From contig JACJYR010000001.1 of the NCBI GenBank assembly GCA_020636005.1, forward strand, positions 506,001 through 570,000: a stretch of DNA of 64,000 nt. Reading direction: 5' to 3'. The translations under genes were made by a program, and so were the position numbers. This document shows, in pieces, positions 43,530 to 51,394 of this stretch (positions within the stretch are counted from its first letter, which is position 1; every line of letters starts with the position of its first letter). This stretch comes from Lewinellaceae bacterium. GTDB lineage: Bacteria; Bacteroidota; Bacteroidia; Chitinophagales; Saprospiraceae. Below the pieces are notes generated by a model. The model was not told the DNA's origin. It did not search any database and saw nothing but the letters and a program-made list of their open reading frames with translations.

Positions 43530-43894
43530 TGAACAAAATTCTAAACCCGGACGCTGGCCTGCTCCTTTTGCGGGCCGGCATCGCCCTGTTGATGTTGCCG
43601 CACGGCTGGCAAAAAATCGAACATTTCAGCCAGTATGCCGAGCGATTGCCCGCCTTTGCGGTAGTGTTGTCGGCGTTTGCCGAAATTGGTTGCTCGCTGG
43701 CAATCTTGGTTGGCTTCAAAACCCGTTGGGCACTTATTCCGCTGATTATCAACATGGTAGTGGCGGCATTTTTGGTAAAAGCCAGTGCACCGTGGCAGGA
43801 AAAGGAACTGGCGGTCGTGTATTTGGTGGTTTACCTGACTTTGTTTTTGGCAGGGGCTGGAAAATTCACCCTACCTGAATTGTTCAAACAATAA
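43526..43894 (+). CDS. DoxX-family membrane protein
   Basis: 122 residues with four predicted membrane helices (GLLLLRAGIALLMLPHGWQKIE is the classic DoxX start). PHGWQK and FAEIGCSLAILVGFKTRW are family signatures. It overlaps the outer-membrane gene by 4 bp and the next gene starts 3 bp after its stop, so these are tightly coupled. Two DoxX proteins in one operon suggest a membrane redox complex, an inference. Confidence 0.9.
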   Translation: MMNKILNPDAGLLLLRAGIALLMLPHGWQKIEHFSQYAERLPAFAVVLSAFAEIGCSLAILVGFKTRWALIPLIINMVVAAFLVKASAPWQEKELAVVYLVVYLTLFLAGAGKFTLPELFKQ

Positions 43895-43897
43895 GCC

Positions 43898-44272
43898 ATG
43901 CGAAATCCATATCTTTCCTTCATTGCCTTCGCCGTCGGCATCCTCCATCTGCTTGGCTGCAAGGCTCTAAATCAGCAACTCATGGGTCACGGAGAAAAAG
44001 TCCTCGTCATCGGCAGGCACGCCGACATGCTCGCCCGTATTACCGACATGCTCAAAAGCCACCAATACGATGCCATCGGTGCGATGACCAACGAGGAGGC
44101 ACTGCAAAAATTTGCGGATGAAAAACCGCTGGCCGTCATCATCGGCGGTGGGGTGGATGGGGAGAGCCGGGCGCTGTTTCACCAGCAATTTTCCCCAAAC
44201 GCAAAAATGATTGATGCGCACCCGCAGACGGTTTTGGGCGATTTGAAGGCGGCATTCTCAAACAATAGGTAA
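43898..44272 (+). CDS. Lipoprotein with a small receiver-like fold, unknown function
   Basis: 124 residues. The leader MRNPYLSFIAFAVGILHLLGC is a lipoprotein signal (Cys at 21). The rest alternates strands and helices like a flavodoxin or response-regulator receiver: EKVLVIGRHADMLARITDMLKSHQYDAIGAMTNEEALQKFADEKPLAVIIGGGVD. The usual phospho-acceptor position reads GGGVD, so it is not a working receiver. Three bp separate it from the DoxX gene, which makes it part of the MarR-led operon. The role is unknown; no match is recognised. Confidence 0.75.
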   Translation: MRNPYLSFIAFAVGILHLLGCKALNQQLMGHGEKVLVIGRHADMLARITDMLKSHQYDAIGAMTNEEALQKFADEKPLAVIIGGGVDGESRALFHQQFSPNAKMIDAHPQTVLGDLKAAFSNNR

Positions 44273-44301
44273 CGCCGTTTTTTTTAGAAAACACCTGCAC
44301 G

Positions 44302-45120
44302 TTACCCCCGTTGGTGCGCCGTCATGCCGCCCATCACCATTTTCATAATCCGAACCTTCGCCCAACGGGGCACGGTGCGCAGAGAGTAAACCAGCAATTT
44401 GCCGACCCCGCCCGGCACTACGGAACTGCCCCTGCCCAAGGCCCGGAGAATAGGCACACCCACATCGGCAGGCGAGTTGGATAGGCTCATTTTCATGTTT
44501 GCCCTTTCGGAAAAACCACTTTCCACCGGGCCGGGAATGGCCGAAAGTACGTCAATCCGGTGCGCCCGCAACTCGTCCGCCAGCCCCTCTGCCAGCGACT
44601 GTACCCAGGCTTTTGTGGCGGCGTAGTGGGCGGAACGGGGCACGCCCTGAAATGCCACAATCGAACTCATCAGAATGATGCCGCTGCGTTTTCTTTTCTG
44701 AAAAATGGGCACGAAATGATGCACCAGCCGCAGCACCGCCTCACAGTTGAGCCGCAGCATGTTGACCTCCGCTTCCAAATTGGATTTTTCAAACAAACCC
44801 GATGTGCCAAAACCAGCACAGGGAACGAGCAAGCCCACGTCCAGCCCCCGGGTTTCCGAAATCAGCCGCTGCACAGTATTTGGCACGGACAAATCGCCTG
44901 CCACGACCTTTGTTTGGATGCCATGTTTTTTTTCGACATCGCTGGCCAGGTGCTCCAGTTCGTCTTGCCGGCGGGCACTGAGCACGAGGTTCAGGCCGGC
45001 GGCGGCCAGTTGGACGGCCAGTTCCCGCCCGATGCCCGAAGAAGCGCCGGTGACGAGGGCCCAGGGGCCGTAGTGGTTTTTTAGCCTTGTTTTTTCAGTA
45101 GTGCTGAGTGATTTTGCCAT
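44302..45120 (-). CDS. Short-chain dehydrogenase/reductase
   Basis: 272 residues from the ATG at 45120. The Rossmann motif TGASSGIGRELA and the catalytic Ser (MSSIVA) with Y-x3-K (HYAATKAW) are in place, so it should be an active NAD(P) oxidoreductase. The C-terminal part is the classical SDR type similar to 3-ketoacyl or steroid-like reductases; the substrate is not evident. It faces the MarR-led operon (convergent), so it is not part of it. Confidence 0.92.
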   Translation of the reverse strand: MAKSLSTTEKTRLKNHYGPWALVTGASSGIGRELAVQLAAAGLNLVLSARRQDELEHLASDVEKKHGIQTKVVAGDLSVPNTVQRLISETRGLDVGLLVPCAGFGTSGLFEKSNLEAEVNMLRLNCEAVLRLVHHFVPIFQKRKRSGIILMSSIVAFQGVPRSAHYAATKAWVQSLAEGLADELRAHRIDVLSAIPGPVESGFSERANMKMSLSNSPADVGVPILRALGRGSSVVPGGVGKLLVYSLRTVPRWAKVRIMKMVMGGMTAHQRG

Positions 45121-45781
45121 GATTTTTTTTACGGCAAAAATCAGGAGGAAAGAAGGTTGGGGACGATAACAAATGTTAAGGAATCGGGTGTTGATTAAGT
45201 ACCTTTGCCGCCTCTCCACTGCTTCCAATTTATAGTCGCATGGCTTTTGTCAAAACCTCGGCCATCCAGCCATTTTGTTGCGGGATCCTTGGTGTTTTAT
45301 GCTGAAACACAAACCTTTCGGATATAACTTACCCATTATAAAAATCTCCAATGGCATCCTTTTTGGAAAAGTACCCGTAGTCAAGACAATTTTAGGAACC
45401 CAATCTTTCAAAATTCCCCTTCTCATACATTTCCGTAACCTCGGTTTCCCATCGAACATAACTGCGTTGCTGCAAGGCACGTACCTCCATTTTATTGGCC
45501 GGCAGTAGCGGTTTTTTTACACCCACCCTAAAACTGTCTTGCCATGCTGACAACACTACTTTATTTGTTTCTCGGATTCAACCTGGTCAAAATACTCATG
45601 GAAAAAACAAACACTATCTACAAAGACATACGATTCTGGCTGGCCATTATCTCGCTCATCACCCTGGTGTGGATGACGGTAAAAAGCTACCCGGCGGGGT
45701 GAAATGGTTTTATTGCCGCATGGACTCATTGTCCCACTGTTTGGTGCAGCGGAACAATGAAACCATGAATTGACAAAACCG
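45121..45781. other. Intergenic region, AT-rich, with one small gene candidate
   Basis: 661 bp between the SDR gene (leftward) and nadC. The left half is AT-rich, and its overlapping open frames on both strands (45250-45480, 45275-45508) have no recognisable features. The right part holds the small membrane-protein frame at 45544-45702. Confidence 0.4.
45544..45702 (+). CDS. Possible small membrane protein, 52 residues
   Basis: ATG to TGA. Two hydrophobic segments (residues 2-19, LTTLLYLFLGFNLVKIL, and 31-45, FWLAIISLITLVWMT) are joined by a short charged loop (EKTNTIYKDIR), as in small two-helix membrane proteins. Codon use is normal for the region. No homologue or promoter is recognised, so it could still be chance. 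Confidence 0.45.
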   Translation: MLTTLLYLFLGFNLVKILMEKTNTIYKDIRFWLAIISLITLVWMTVKSYPAG

Positions 45782-46639
45782 TCAGACAATCTTCAGGCTC
45801 ATGTCAAGGCTTTGGGCGGAGTGGGTGAGTGCCCCGACGGAAATATAATCCACGCCAGTTTGGGCGACCCGGCGCACATTGTGGATGTTGATGCCACCGG
45901 AAGCCTCGGTCTCGAACCGCTTTCCTACCGTTGCCACTGCTTCTTCCAACAAAGGAATTTCAAAATTATCCAGCATGATGCGGTCCACCTTTCCGGTGGC
46001 CAGCACTTCGTGAAGTTCCACCAGGTTCCTTACCTCTACGGTCACCCCTAAATCAAGGCCATTTTCCTGTTGATAAGCAGCCACCCTTTCGATGGCATTG
46101 GCCACGCCGCCGCAGGCTTCTACGTGGTTGTCTTTTATCATAAACCAATCGGAAAGGCTGCTGCGGTAGTTGTGGCAGCCACCAATGCGCACGGCCCATT
46201 TTTCCAGGAAGCGGAGGGTGGGCGTTGTCTTGCGGGTATCGAGGATTTTAACGGGCAGGTCTTCCACCTCAAAGACAAAGTGGTTGGCCAGGGTGGCAAT
46301 GCCGCTCATGCGCTGCATGATGTTCAGCGCCACCCGTTCGGCGCGGAGCAGCGCCTGGGTGTTGCATTCTACCTGGAAGGCCACATCGCCGTAGCTGATA
46401 TGGCTGCCGTCTTCGATAAAGATACTCATGGAGCCTTGCGGATCTGTTTTTTGAAAAATCCGCTCGGCGATTTCCACGCCTGCGAGTATGCCGGCGTCTT
46501 TTATCAGCAGGTTGGCCCGGCACCGGGCATCTTTCGGGATGCAGGCCAGGGAAGTGCGGTCGCCCTGGGGCGCATCTTCCAGCAGTGCCTGTTCGATGAA
46601 AAGGTCTAACTGGGTTTCAATGGTTGGGTTGGATGTCAT
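45782..46639 (-). CDS. nadC: Nicotinate-nucleotide diphosphorylase (carboxylating)
   Basis: 285 residues from the ATG at 46639. It joins quinolinate to phosphoribosyl pyrophosphate, releasing carbon dioxide, to give nicotinate mononucleotide in NAD synthesis. Typical motifs: EDAPQGDRTS (start), ILDTRKTTPTLRFLEKWAVRIGG (quinolinate/PRPP Arg-Lys site), HRSSLSDW-type HNYRSSLSDWFMIKDNH, and EVRNLVEL with the closing SVGALTHSAQSLDMSLKI. Length and layout are standard. tdk lies upstream on the same strand, but a hairpin separates them. Confidence 0.95.
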   Translation of the reverse strand: MTSNPTIETQLDLFIEQALLEDAPQGDRTSLACIPKDARCRANLLIKDAGILAGVEIAERIFQKTDPQGSMSIFIEDGSHISYGDVAFQVECNTQALLRAERVALNIMQRMSGIATLANHFVFEVEDLPVKILDTRKTTPTLRFLEKWAVRIGGCHNYRSSLSDWFMIKDNHVEACGGVANAIERVAAYQQENGLDLGVTVEVRNLVELHEVLATGKVDRIMLDNFEIPLLEEAVATVGKRFETEASGGINIHNVRRVAQTGVDYISVGALTHSAQSLDMSLKIV

Positions 46640-46658
46640 TGGTGTTTGTTTTTTAGAA

Positions 46659-46713
46659 AACAGCAGTGAAAGGTGAGACGTGAGGGCCTGGCACCTCACC
46701 CCTCCCTGCTGTT
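46659..46713 (-). terminator. Hairpin between tdk and nadC
   Basis: AACAGCAG (46659-46666) pairs with CTGCTGTT (46706-46713), with an inner GGTGAG/CTCACC. On the minus strand it follows the tdk stop and is followed by a short U-run, so it should end or weaken tdk transcription before nadC. Confidence 0.65.
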
Positions 46714-47302
46714 ACTGTGTTTGCAAGTTAAGGATGTTTCCCATATGATAGCAAGTGCGGCAGCGGGGTTCGTACAGATCTTTTTCACCGAGCACCACGG
46801 TTTTTTCGTCGGCGGCCAGGCGGTAGGAGTGAGTGGCGAGGTTGCCGCAATGTTGGCAAATGGCGTGTACCTTGGTGATGTATTCGGCCACGGCCAACAG
46901 TTGGGGCATGGGGCCGAAAGGCCTCCCTTTATAGTCCATGTCCAGCCCTGCGATGATGACCCGTTTGCCGCGCAGGGCCAGCGATTGGCACACATCGGGC
47001 AGGTCTTCGTCAAAAAACTGCGCCTCGTCAATGCCGACTACGCTGATGCTGTCCGTCAGTTCCATCAGTTTTTTCGAAGATTCGATAGGGATGGCAAGGA
47101 TGGAATTGGCATCGTGTGAAACCACTTTTGTCTCGGCATAACGGGTGTCCAGTTTGGGCTTGAAAATCTCCACTTTCTGGTTGGCAATCTTGGCCCGTTT
47201 CAAGCGCCGGATGAGTTCTTCCGTTTTGCCGGAAAACATCGAACCGCAGATGACCTCTATCCATCCGCTGCGCTGCCCTTTAAAATGTGGTTCGAGGAAC
47301 AT
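46712..47302 (-). CDS. tdk: Thymidine kinase
   Basis: 196 residues. Type II thymidine kinase: P-loop GSMFSGKTEEL, DEAQFFDE (Walker B with catalytic Glu), the lasso/zinc Cys pairs CQHCG and CRTC near the end, and LDMDYKGRPFGPMP. It phosphorylates thymidine with ATP for salvage. It is full length and the start at 47302 is reasonable. The downstream hairpin separates it from nadC. Confidence 0.95.
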   Translation of the reverse strand: MFLEPHFKGQRSGWIEVICGSMFSGKTEELIRRLKRAKIANQKVEIFKPKLDTRYAETKVVSHDANSILAIPIESSKKLMELTDSISVVGIDEAQFFDEDLPDVCQSLALRGKRVIIAGLDMDYKGRPFGPMPQLLAVAEYITKVHAICQHCGNLATHSYRLAADEKTVVLGEKDLYEPRCRTCYHMGNILNLQTQ

Positions 47303-47602
47303 GGTGATTGATTAAGTCATTGGGTCTTTGGGGGGCAAAGAATTGGGTATTACATTAAAATAAATACCTTTAAGCCGATTTTATTGGGGGGTGCGAAGGT
47401 ACTGTTTCAAACATTTCCATCCAAAGAATTGGAGGCCGTTTATACATCCAGGCATTGCCCCATATCTTGACAGATAAAAGACTAATGGCTTATGCCGCCA
47501 GCTTTTGGGCATAAACTATTGCCTATTTGCCTTTCAACTGAATGGTAGAAAGCCAAAAGGCAATGACCAAGGGCTAACTGCGGAAAGCATAAACGACCAA
47601 AC
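47303..47602. other. Divergent intergenic region
   Basis: 300 bp between tdk and a conserved hypothetical gene. The part at about 47548-47575 is made of GGTAGAAAGCC/AAAAGGC words like those near the Rep-A copies. No clear promoter pair seen. Confidence 0.4.
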
Positions 47603-48343
47603 ATGGATTTACAAAAAGCAAAGATCACCCTGGACAAAATCAATGCGCTGTACAGGAACATGAGTACCGACGCCCGCAATATCAGTTCAATAGAAAAAGA
47701 CTTGATGCGCAGTTATATCCAGCAGCTTTACGAAGTTTTCCTGGAATTGCCCGAGGCAGCACCCGCACCGGCGCCCCCGGTGGAAATCATAAAGTCCACC
47801 CCGAGGGCTACTTTTCAGAAACCCGAACCTCCACAGCCGCCTCCTGCCCCAACGCATGAGCGCGAAGAAGATAAACCACTGCCCGCTGCTATCAAAATGC
47901 CCGAACCCGAGGCGAGAGTAGAAACAGAACCTGCCCCACCCCCTCCCCCGCCCAAGCCAACGCCCGTGCAGCAACCCGAACCGGCTCCGGCACCTGTACA
48001 CGCACAGCCAATCGCTCCTCCGGTGACGGCAGACGGGGAGCTGGAAGAACTCTTCACCATTGCCCTGGCCAAGGAATTATCGGAAAAATTGGGCGAGCTC
48101 CCTATCACCGACATCAAAAAGGCTATGGGGCTGAACGAGCGCATCTTCACCGTGAATGAACTCTTTGGTGGCGACCAGGCCGTATTTGATGAAACGCTGT
48201 CCTCCCTGAACCGCCTGCCCGGCTTCGAGGAAGCCAAAAAATACCTCATCAACGGGGTGGCCACCCGCTACAACTGGTCTTCGAAGGACAAGAAAAGTAA
48301 GGCCCGGAATTTCATCAAGCTGGTAAAGCGGCGGTACAACTAA
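47603..48343 (+). CDS. Conserved Bacteroidota protein with Pro-rich linker
   Basis: 246 residues with three parts. Residues 1-50 form a helix pair (LQKAKITLDKINALYRNMST). Residues 50-140 are a long Pro/Glu/Ala-rich linker. Residues 145-246 form a helical domain (ELEELFTIALAKELSEKLGELPITDIKKAMGLNERIFTVNELFGGDQAVFDETLSSLN) that recurs in Bacteroidota but has no assigned role. No signal or membrane segment: cytoplasmic. The gene sits before the PUR-family gene, but the latter has its own promoter. Confidence 0.75.
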   Translation: MDLQKAKITLDKINALYRNMSTDARNISSIEKDLMRSYIQQLYEVFLELPEAAPAPAPPVEIIKSTPRATFQKPEPPQPPPAPTHEREEDKPLPAAIKMPEPEARVETEPAPPPPPPKPTPVQQPEPAPAPVHAQPIAPPVTADGELEELFTIALAKELSEKLGELPITDIKKAMGLNERIFTVNELFGGDQAVFDETLSSLNRLPGFEEAKKYLINGVATRYNWSSKDKKSKARNFIKLVKRRYN

Positions 48344-48376
48344 TCGGGCCTGTTCCAGAATTATTCATCCGCATTT

Positions 48377-48405
48377 TGTTATTTACCTGAATTAGCTACT
48401 TTTGT
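48377..48405 (+). promoter_or_regulatory. Bacteroidota-type promoter for the PUR-family gene
   Basis: TTG at 48377-48379, an 18-nt spacer, TACTTTTG at 48398-48405, a full match to TTG-N17-23-TAnnTTTG. The gene begins 76 bp later, so the transcript would have a leader of about 70 nt. Confidence 0.75.
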
Positions 48406-48481
48406 CATGCTTTGAGGCCTCACTGTCGGGAAATGACAGGCCGCAAAGCCAGCAAGTTTAACCTTAAATATTCTATCAGCA

Positions 48482-48940
48482 GTGGACAAAGACAGACGAT
48501 TCGACAGTGTGTATTCAAAGAAAGTTCGTGCTGGAAAACGAAGAACCTATTTCTTTGACGTCCGCAGGACAAAAGGCGACGATTTCTATCTGACCCTGAC
48601 GGAGAGCACCAAAAAATTTCATGGCGATAGCTTCGAGCGCCACAAAATCTTTCTCTACAAAGAAGATTTCAACCGCTTTCTCAACAGTCTCGAAGAAGTG
48701 ATCGACTACATCAAGACGGAACTGATGCCGGACTACGACTACGAGGAATTCGACCGCCGCCACGATGAATGGGATGCCAGGCGCACCGAAGAGGACGAAG
48801 CCGGCGATAGTGGTTTCAAAGTGGAAAAAGGCCGGAGGAACCAGCCTTCGGTGGAGCGAAATAACAAGGATGACGACGATGACCTGGAAGAGGTCAATGA
48901 AAATGAGGAATTCCACGAGGACGACGACATGAGTTGGTAA
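48482..48940 (+). CDS. PUR-alpha-like nucleic acid-binding protein (DUF3276)
   Basis: 152 residues from a GTG at 48482. DUF3276 is the PUR family of Bacteroidota: RFDSVYSKKVRAGKRRTYFFDVRRTKGDDFYLTLTESTKKFHGDSFERHKIFLYKEDFNRFLNSLEEV, a Whirly-like beta-beta-beta-alpha fold that binds single-stranded DNA or RNA. The C-terminal 50 residues are strongly acidic (DDDDDLEEVNENEEFHEDDD), a flexible tail. The role in bacteria is not well known. It has its own promoter and a terminator, so it is a single-gene unit. Confidence 0.9.
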   Translation: MDKDRRFDSVYSKKVRAGKRRTYFFDVRRTKGDDFYLTLTESTKKFHGDSFERHKIFLYKEDFNRFLNSLEEVIDYIKTELMPDYDYEEFDRRHDEWDARRTEEDEAGDSGFKVEKGRRNQPSVERNNKDDDDDLEEVNENEEFHEDDDMSW

Positions 48941-48965
48941 ACCATTCGGAAAATAATAATCGGCC

Positions 48966-49004
48966 AAGCCTCCAGTACTTATGAACTGGGGGCTTTGTCG
49001 TTTT
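48966..49004 (+). terminator. Rho-independent terminator after the PUR-family gene
   Basis: AGCCTCCAGT (48966-48975) pairs with ACTGGGGGCT (48985-48994) with one G-T pair, followed by TTGTCGTTTTT. Confidence 0.75.
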
Positions 49005-49099
49005 TATGCTGTTAGCTTTTGCAGCAACCAGCGGCTGATGGTAAACTGGCAACACCGTTCATTTTTCAGGATGGAAAAGGATACAAGATGTTCCCTAAG

Positions 49100-49207
49100 G
49101 ATCGAAGGAAAAATAATCCCGGTTTTACATCGGGATTATTTTTAAAAAACCCTTCCAGTACTGGGGTTTCAATATCAAAATTATGGAAGTTATTTTTTCA
49201 TCGTTAC
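49100..49207 (+). repeat. Rep-B dispersed palindromic repeat, copy 2
   Basis: Same build as 7451-7556, from GATCGAAGG to CATCGTTAC, with the hairpin core AATAATCCCG...CGGGATTATT and the second short stem CCAGTACTGG. It lies between convergent genes and may also help to end transcription. Confidence 0.8.
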
Positions 49208-49226
49208 AAAGCTATGTCCTGGCCGC

Positions 49227-49730
49227 TCAGAGGGCCCCTCTTTTGCCCAGTTCAACCACTTCCAGGTTTTTAATAATACCATCTTCAATAGTAAAACGCA
49301 CAATGGTCTTCACCTGGTGAAACCCCTCCTGGCCGCAGGCACCGGGGTTGATGTGCAGCAGCTTCAGTTCCTTGTCGGGTATCACTTTCAGGATGTGCGA
49401 ATGGCCGCAGATGTAGAGGCCCGGCGGATCTGCCCGGAGTATTTCCCTGACCCGCCTGGTATATTTGCCTGGATACCCGCCGATATGGGTAATGAAAACC
49501 TCCAGGCCCTCACAGTTGAATCGCAGGTCCAGGGGAAAGCGCCGCTGCATAGCCCCATCGTCAATGTTGCCAAAAACTGCCCGCAACGGCTTGAAAGCAC
49601 TAAGCCGGTCGGCCACCTCCATATTGCCGATATCCCCGGCATGCCATATTTCATCGCAGTCCTTAAAGTAGGTAAAAATGTTTTCGTCCAGAAAACTGTG
49701 CGTATCGGATAGCAGTCCTATTCGCTTCAT
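49227..49730 (-). CDS. YfcE/MJ0936-type metallophosphoesterase
   Basis: 167 residues from the ATG at 49730 (MKRIGLLSDTHSF); the longer open frame has an unrelated leader. The calcineurin-like dinuclear metal motifs are in order: D9-T-H11, GDIGN (AGDIGN at about 32-36), GNIDD, THIGGYPG and CGHSH. Members are phosphodiesterases of broad or unknown substrate. No operon partner. Rep-B copy 3, with the insertion sequence inside it, begins about 70 bp upstream of the start. Confidence 0.92.
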   Translation of the reverse strand: MKRIGLLSDTHSFLDENIFTYFKDCDEIWHAGDIGNMEVADRLSAFKPLRAVFGNIDDGAMQRRFPLDLRFNCEGLEVFITHIGGYPGKYTRRVREILRADPPGLYICGHSHILKVIPDKELKLLHINPGACGQEGFHQVKTIVRFTIEDGIIKNLEVVELGKRGAL

Positions 49731-49876
49731 ATTGTAGTTTTTGGAACCTTTTTTTGCTACCACCACATTCAGGCTTGAAAACCCGACTTGAGTAATGATG
49801 AAAAAATAACTTCACCATTTTGATTTTGAAAACCCCAGCAATGGAGGGTTTTTTAAAAATAATCCCGATGTAAAAT

Positions 49877-51316
49877 CGCATAGGCGTCAACTTAAATTTA
49901 TTTCATACAAAAATTCGAGATAGCATTTTCGGGATTTTCGTTTGTCATGGGAATAATATCTGGCAAGCTCACCGATGAAAACATCGAGGTCGCTTGTCAA
50001 AAGTATTTCCCAAAACCGTTCTTTGACAAAATCGGCGAACAGCAGCATGCTGATGAATTTCTTCTTTTCTTCGTAAACCCGGTGCACAAAATACCCATAC
50101 CAAGCCCCCATTGTCAAGGTCAACCAAGCAAGCATCAGGTAGATGGTCATGGCTGCCCTCGGTGGCGATATTGTTTCCCTGCCTTCGAAGAACTTGTCCA
50201 GGTTGAACTTGCTTTTCCAACACTTGAACACTATTTCAATGCGCCAACGGTACCGGTAGGCCCTGATGATGTCCCGGCCCCCCCAGGTTTCCTTGTTGAC
50301 ATTTGTTATGAAAATGGTCCAGCCCAGCAGTTGGATGTACTCTCTGGAATGGGCGGCCTTTGCACTGCGGTCAGTACGGGCCTTGTGCTGCCTCATCCGT
50401 TTGGCCTCTTCAGGGGCTTCGATGGCCACCAGGCGGACTGGCAGTTTCTCCTTGCCCCCCAGCAATATTTCCTTGTCAAGGACTTGGCGGCCTGCTTTTT
50501 TCAAAGCCTTGAGCTCTTTCAGCAAATCCATTTTTTCCCCGGTCTGCGCATCAAAAACGGTTGTCCCAAAGCGGAGGCGGGACAGGAAAAACGCCTTTTT
50601 CTCCATGATCGCCCGGAAGGCGGCCAGCACAAAATACCCTTTGTCCCGGATCACAAGGCAGCCTGCCGTGAGTATTTCAACGATACGGTGCGCAAAACCC
50701 TGGTCATTTTCACGGTAACTCCCCACAAAAACCCCTTCGTAGGATTCACTCACCAATTCCATGCGCAACTGTATGCGGGCAGTGGCACATTCCCCGTGGG
50801 TTTTGCTGTGGGGGCCGGGGTAGAAAGATGACAGGTTGCGGGGCAGCCCCACACAGGTGCTGTCCTCAACATAGACCTCCTTGAACGGTGCGAAGAGGGC
50901 AACCCCCTGGTGGCCGTTTGAGGCCGTGCACTGTTTGAGTACAAACCCCAAAAGTTGGCGGGCAAAAGCTTCGTGCCTGAACTGGAGTTTTTTTTGGAGG
51001 CCTTGTTTGGAGACCAGCTTTTGGGTCAGCCGCCCTATGCTTTTTGCCCAGTCCCTCAGCCCCGTCTGCCCAAGCTGTACCATCATGCAAAAACCAAGAA
51101 AAAAACTATATCCGGTGACTTTCCTCGGCTCCCGCTTTTGGAAACCGCTACTTTTTGCGATGGCGTTTATTTGTTGTTCGCCAATTTTTCGCTTAATTTG
51201 TTCCAACTTAATTTTCATATGCTGTTTAGGTGTTCTGAATGTTGATTTGAACAAACCTAAGCAGCATTTTTATTTTATCTAATCATATTCGGTTTTTTTA
51301 AGTTGACGCCTATGCG
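49877..51316 (-). mobile_element. IS4-family insertion sequence, 1440 bp
   Basis: Perfect 20-bp terminal inverted repeats begin CGCATAGGCGTCAACTTAAA. ATGTAAAAT at 49868-49876 recurs at 51317-51325, a 9-bp target duplication; because the target is a hairpin the edges can also be drawn with 11- or 13-bp duplications. One intact transposase is carried. The perfect ends suggest recent movement. Confidence 0.92.
49887..51218 (-). CDS. IS4-family DDE transposase
   Basis: 443 residues from the ATG at 51218. The DDE motifs are complete: VEDSTCVGLP (first Asp), VIRDKGYFVLAAF (second Asp), and YRYRWRIEIVFKCWK, which matches Y-x2-R-x3-E-x6-K exactly and carries the catalytic Glu. The N-terminal part is basic and helical. 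The frame is intact, so the element is probably active. The sequence is not close to the transposase at 19771; they are different IS4 groups. Confidence 0.93.
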   Translation of the reverse strand: MKIKLEQIKRKIGEQQINAIAKSSGFQKREPRKVTGYSFFLGFCMMVQLGQTGLRDWAKSIGRLTQKLVSKQGLQKKLQFRHEAFARQLLGFVLKQCTASNGHQGVALFAPFKEVYVEDSTCVGLPRNLSSFYPGPHSKTHGECATARIQLRMELVSESYEGVFVGSYRENDQGFAHRIVEILTAGCLVIRDKGYFVLAAFRAIMEKKAFFLSRLRFGTTVFDAQTGEKMDLLKELKALKKAGRQVLDKEILLGGKEKLPVRLVAIEAPEEAKRMRQHKARTDRSAKAAHSREYIQLLGWTIFITNVNKETWGGRDIIRAYRYRWRIEIVFKCWKSKFNLDKFFEGRETISPPRAAMTIYLMLAWLTLTMGAWYGYFVHRVYEEKKKFISMLLFADFVKERFWEILLTSDLDVFIGELARYYSHDKRKSRKCYLEFLYEINLS

Positions 51317-51394
51317 ATGTAAAATCGGGATTATTTTTCCTTCGATCCTAAAGCTTTCTGCCTTGCGTCCAGCACATGGGCGCTGTGCCAGTTC

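Larger units (their letters stand above)
49797..51347 (-). repeat. Rep-B dispersed palindromic repeat, copy 3, split by an insertion sequence
   Basis: On the minus strand the repeat reads GATCGAAGG from 51347 down to 51317, breaks, then resumes at 49876 and ends at 49797 (GATG complement). The two pieces rebuild one normal repeat whose hairpin loop is ATTTTACAT. The insertion sequence fills the loop exactly. Confidence 0.85.

Noticed and set aside
45250..45508. Overlapping frames on both strands in the AT-rich gap
   Set aside because: No recognisable product on either strand; likely non-coding.
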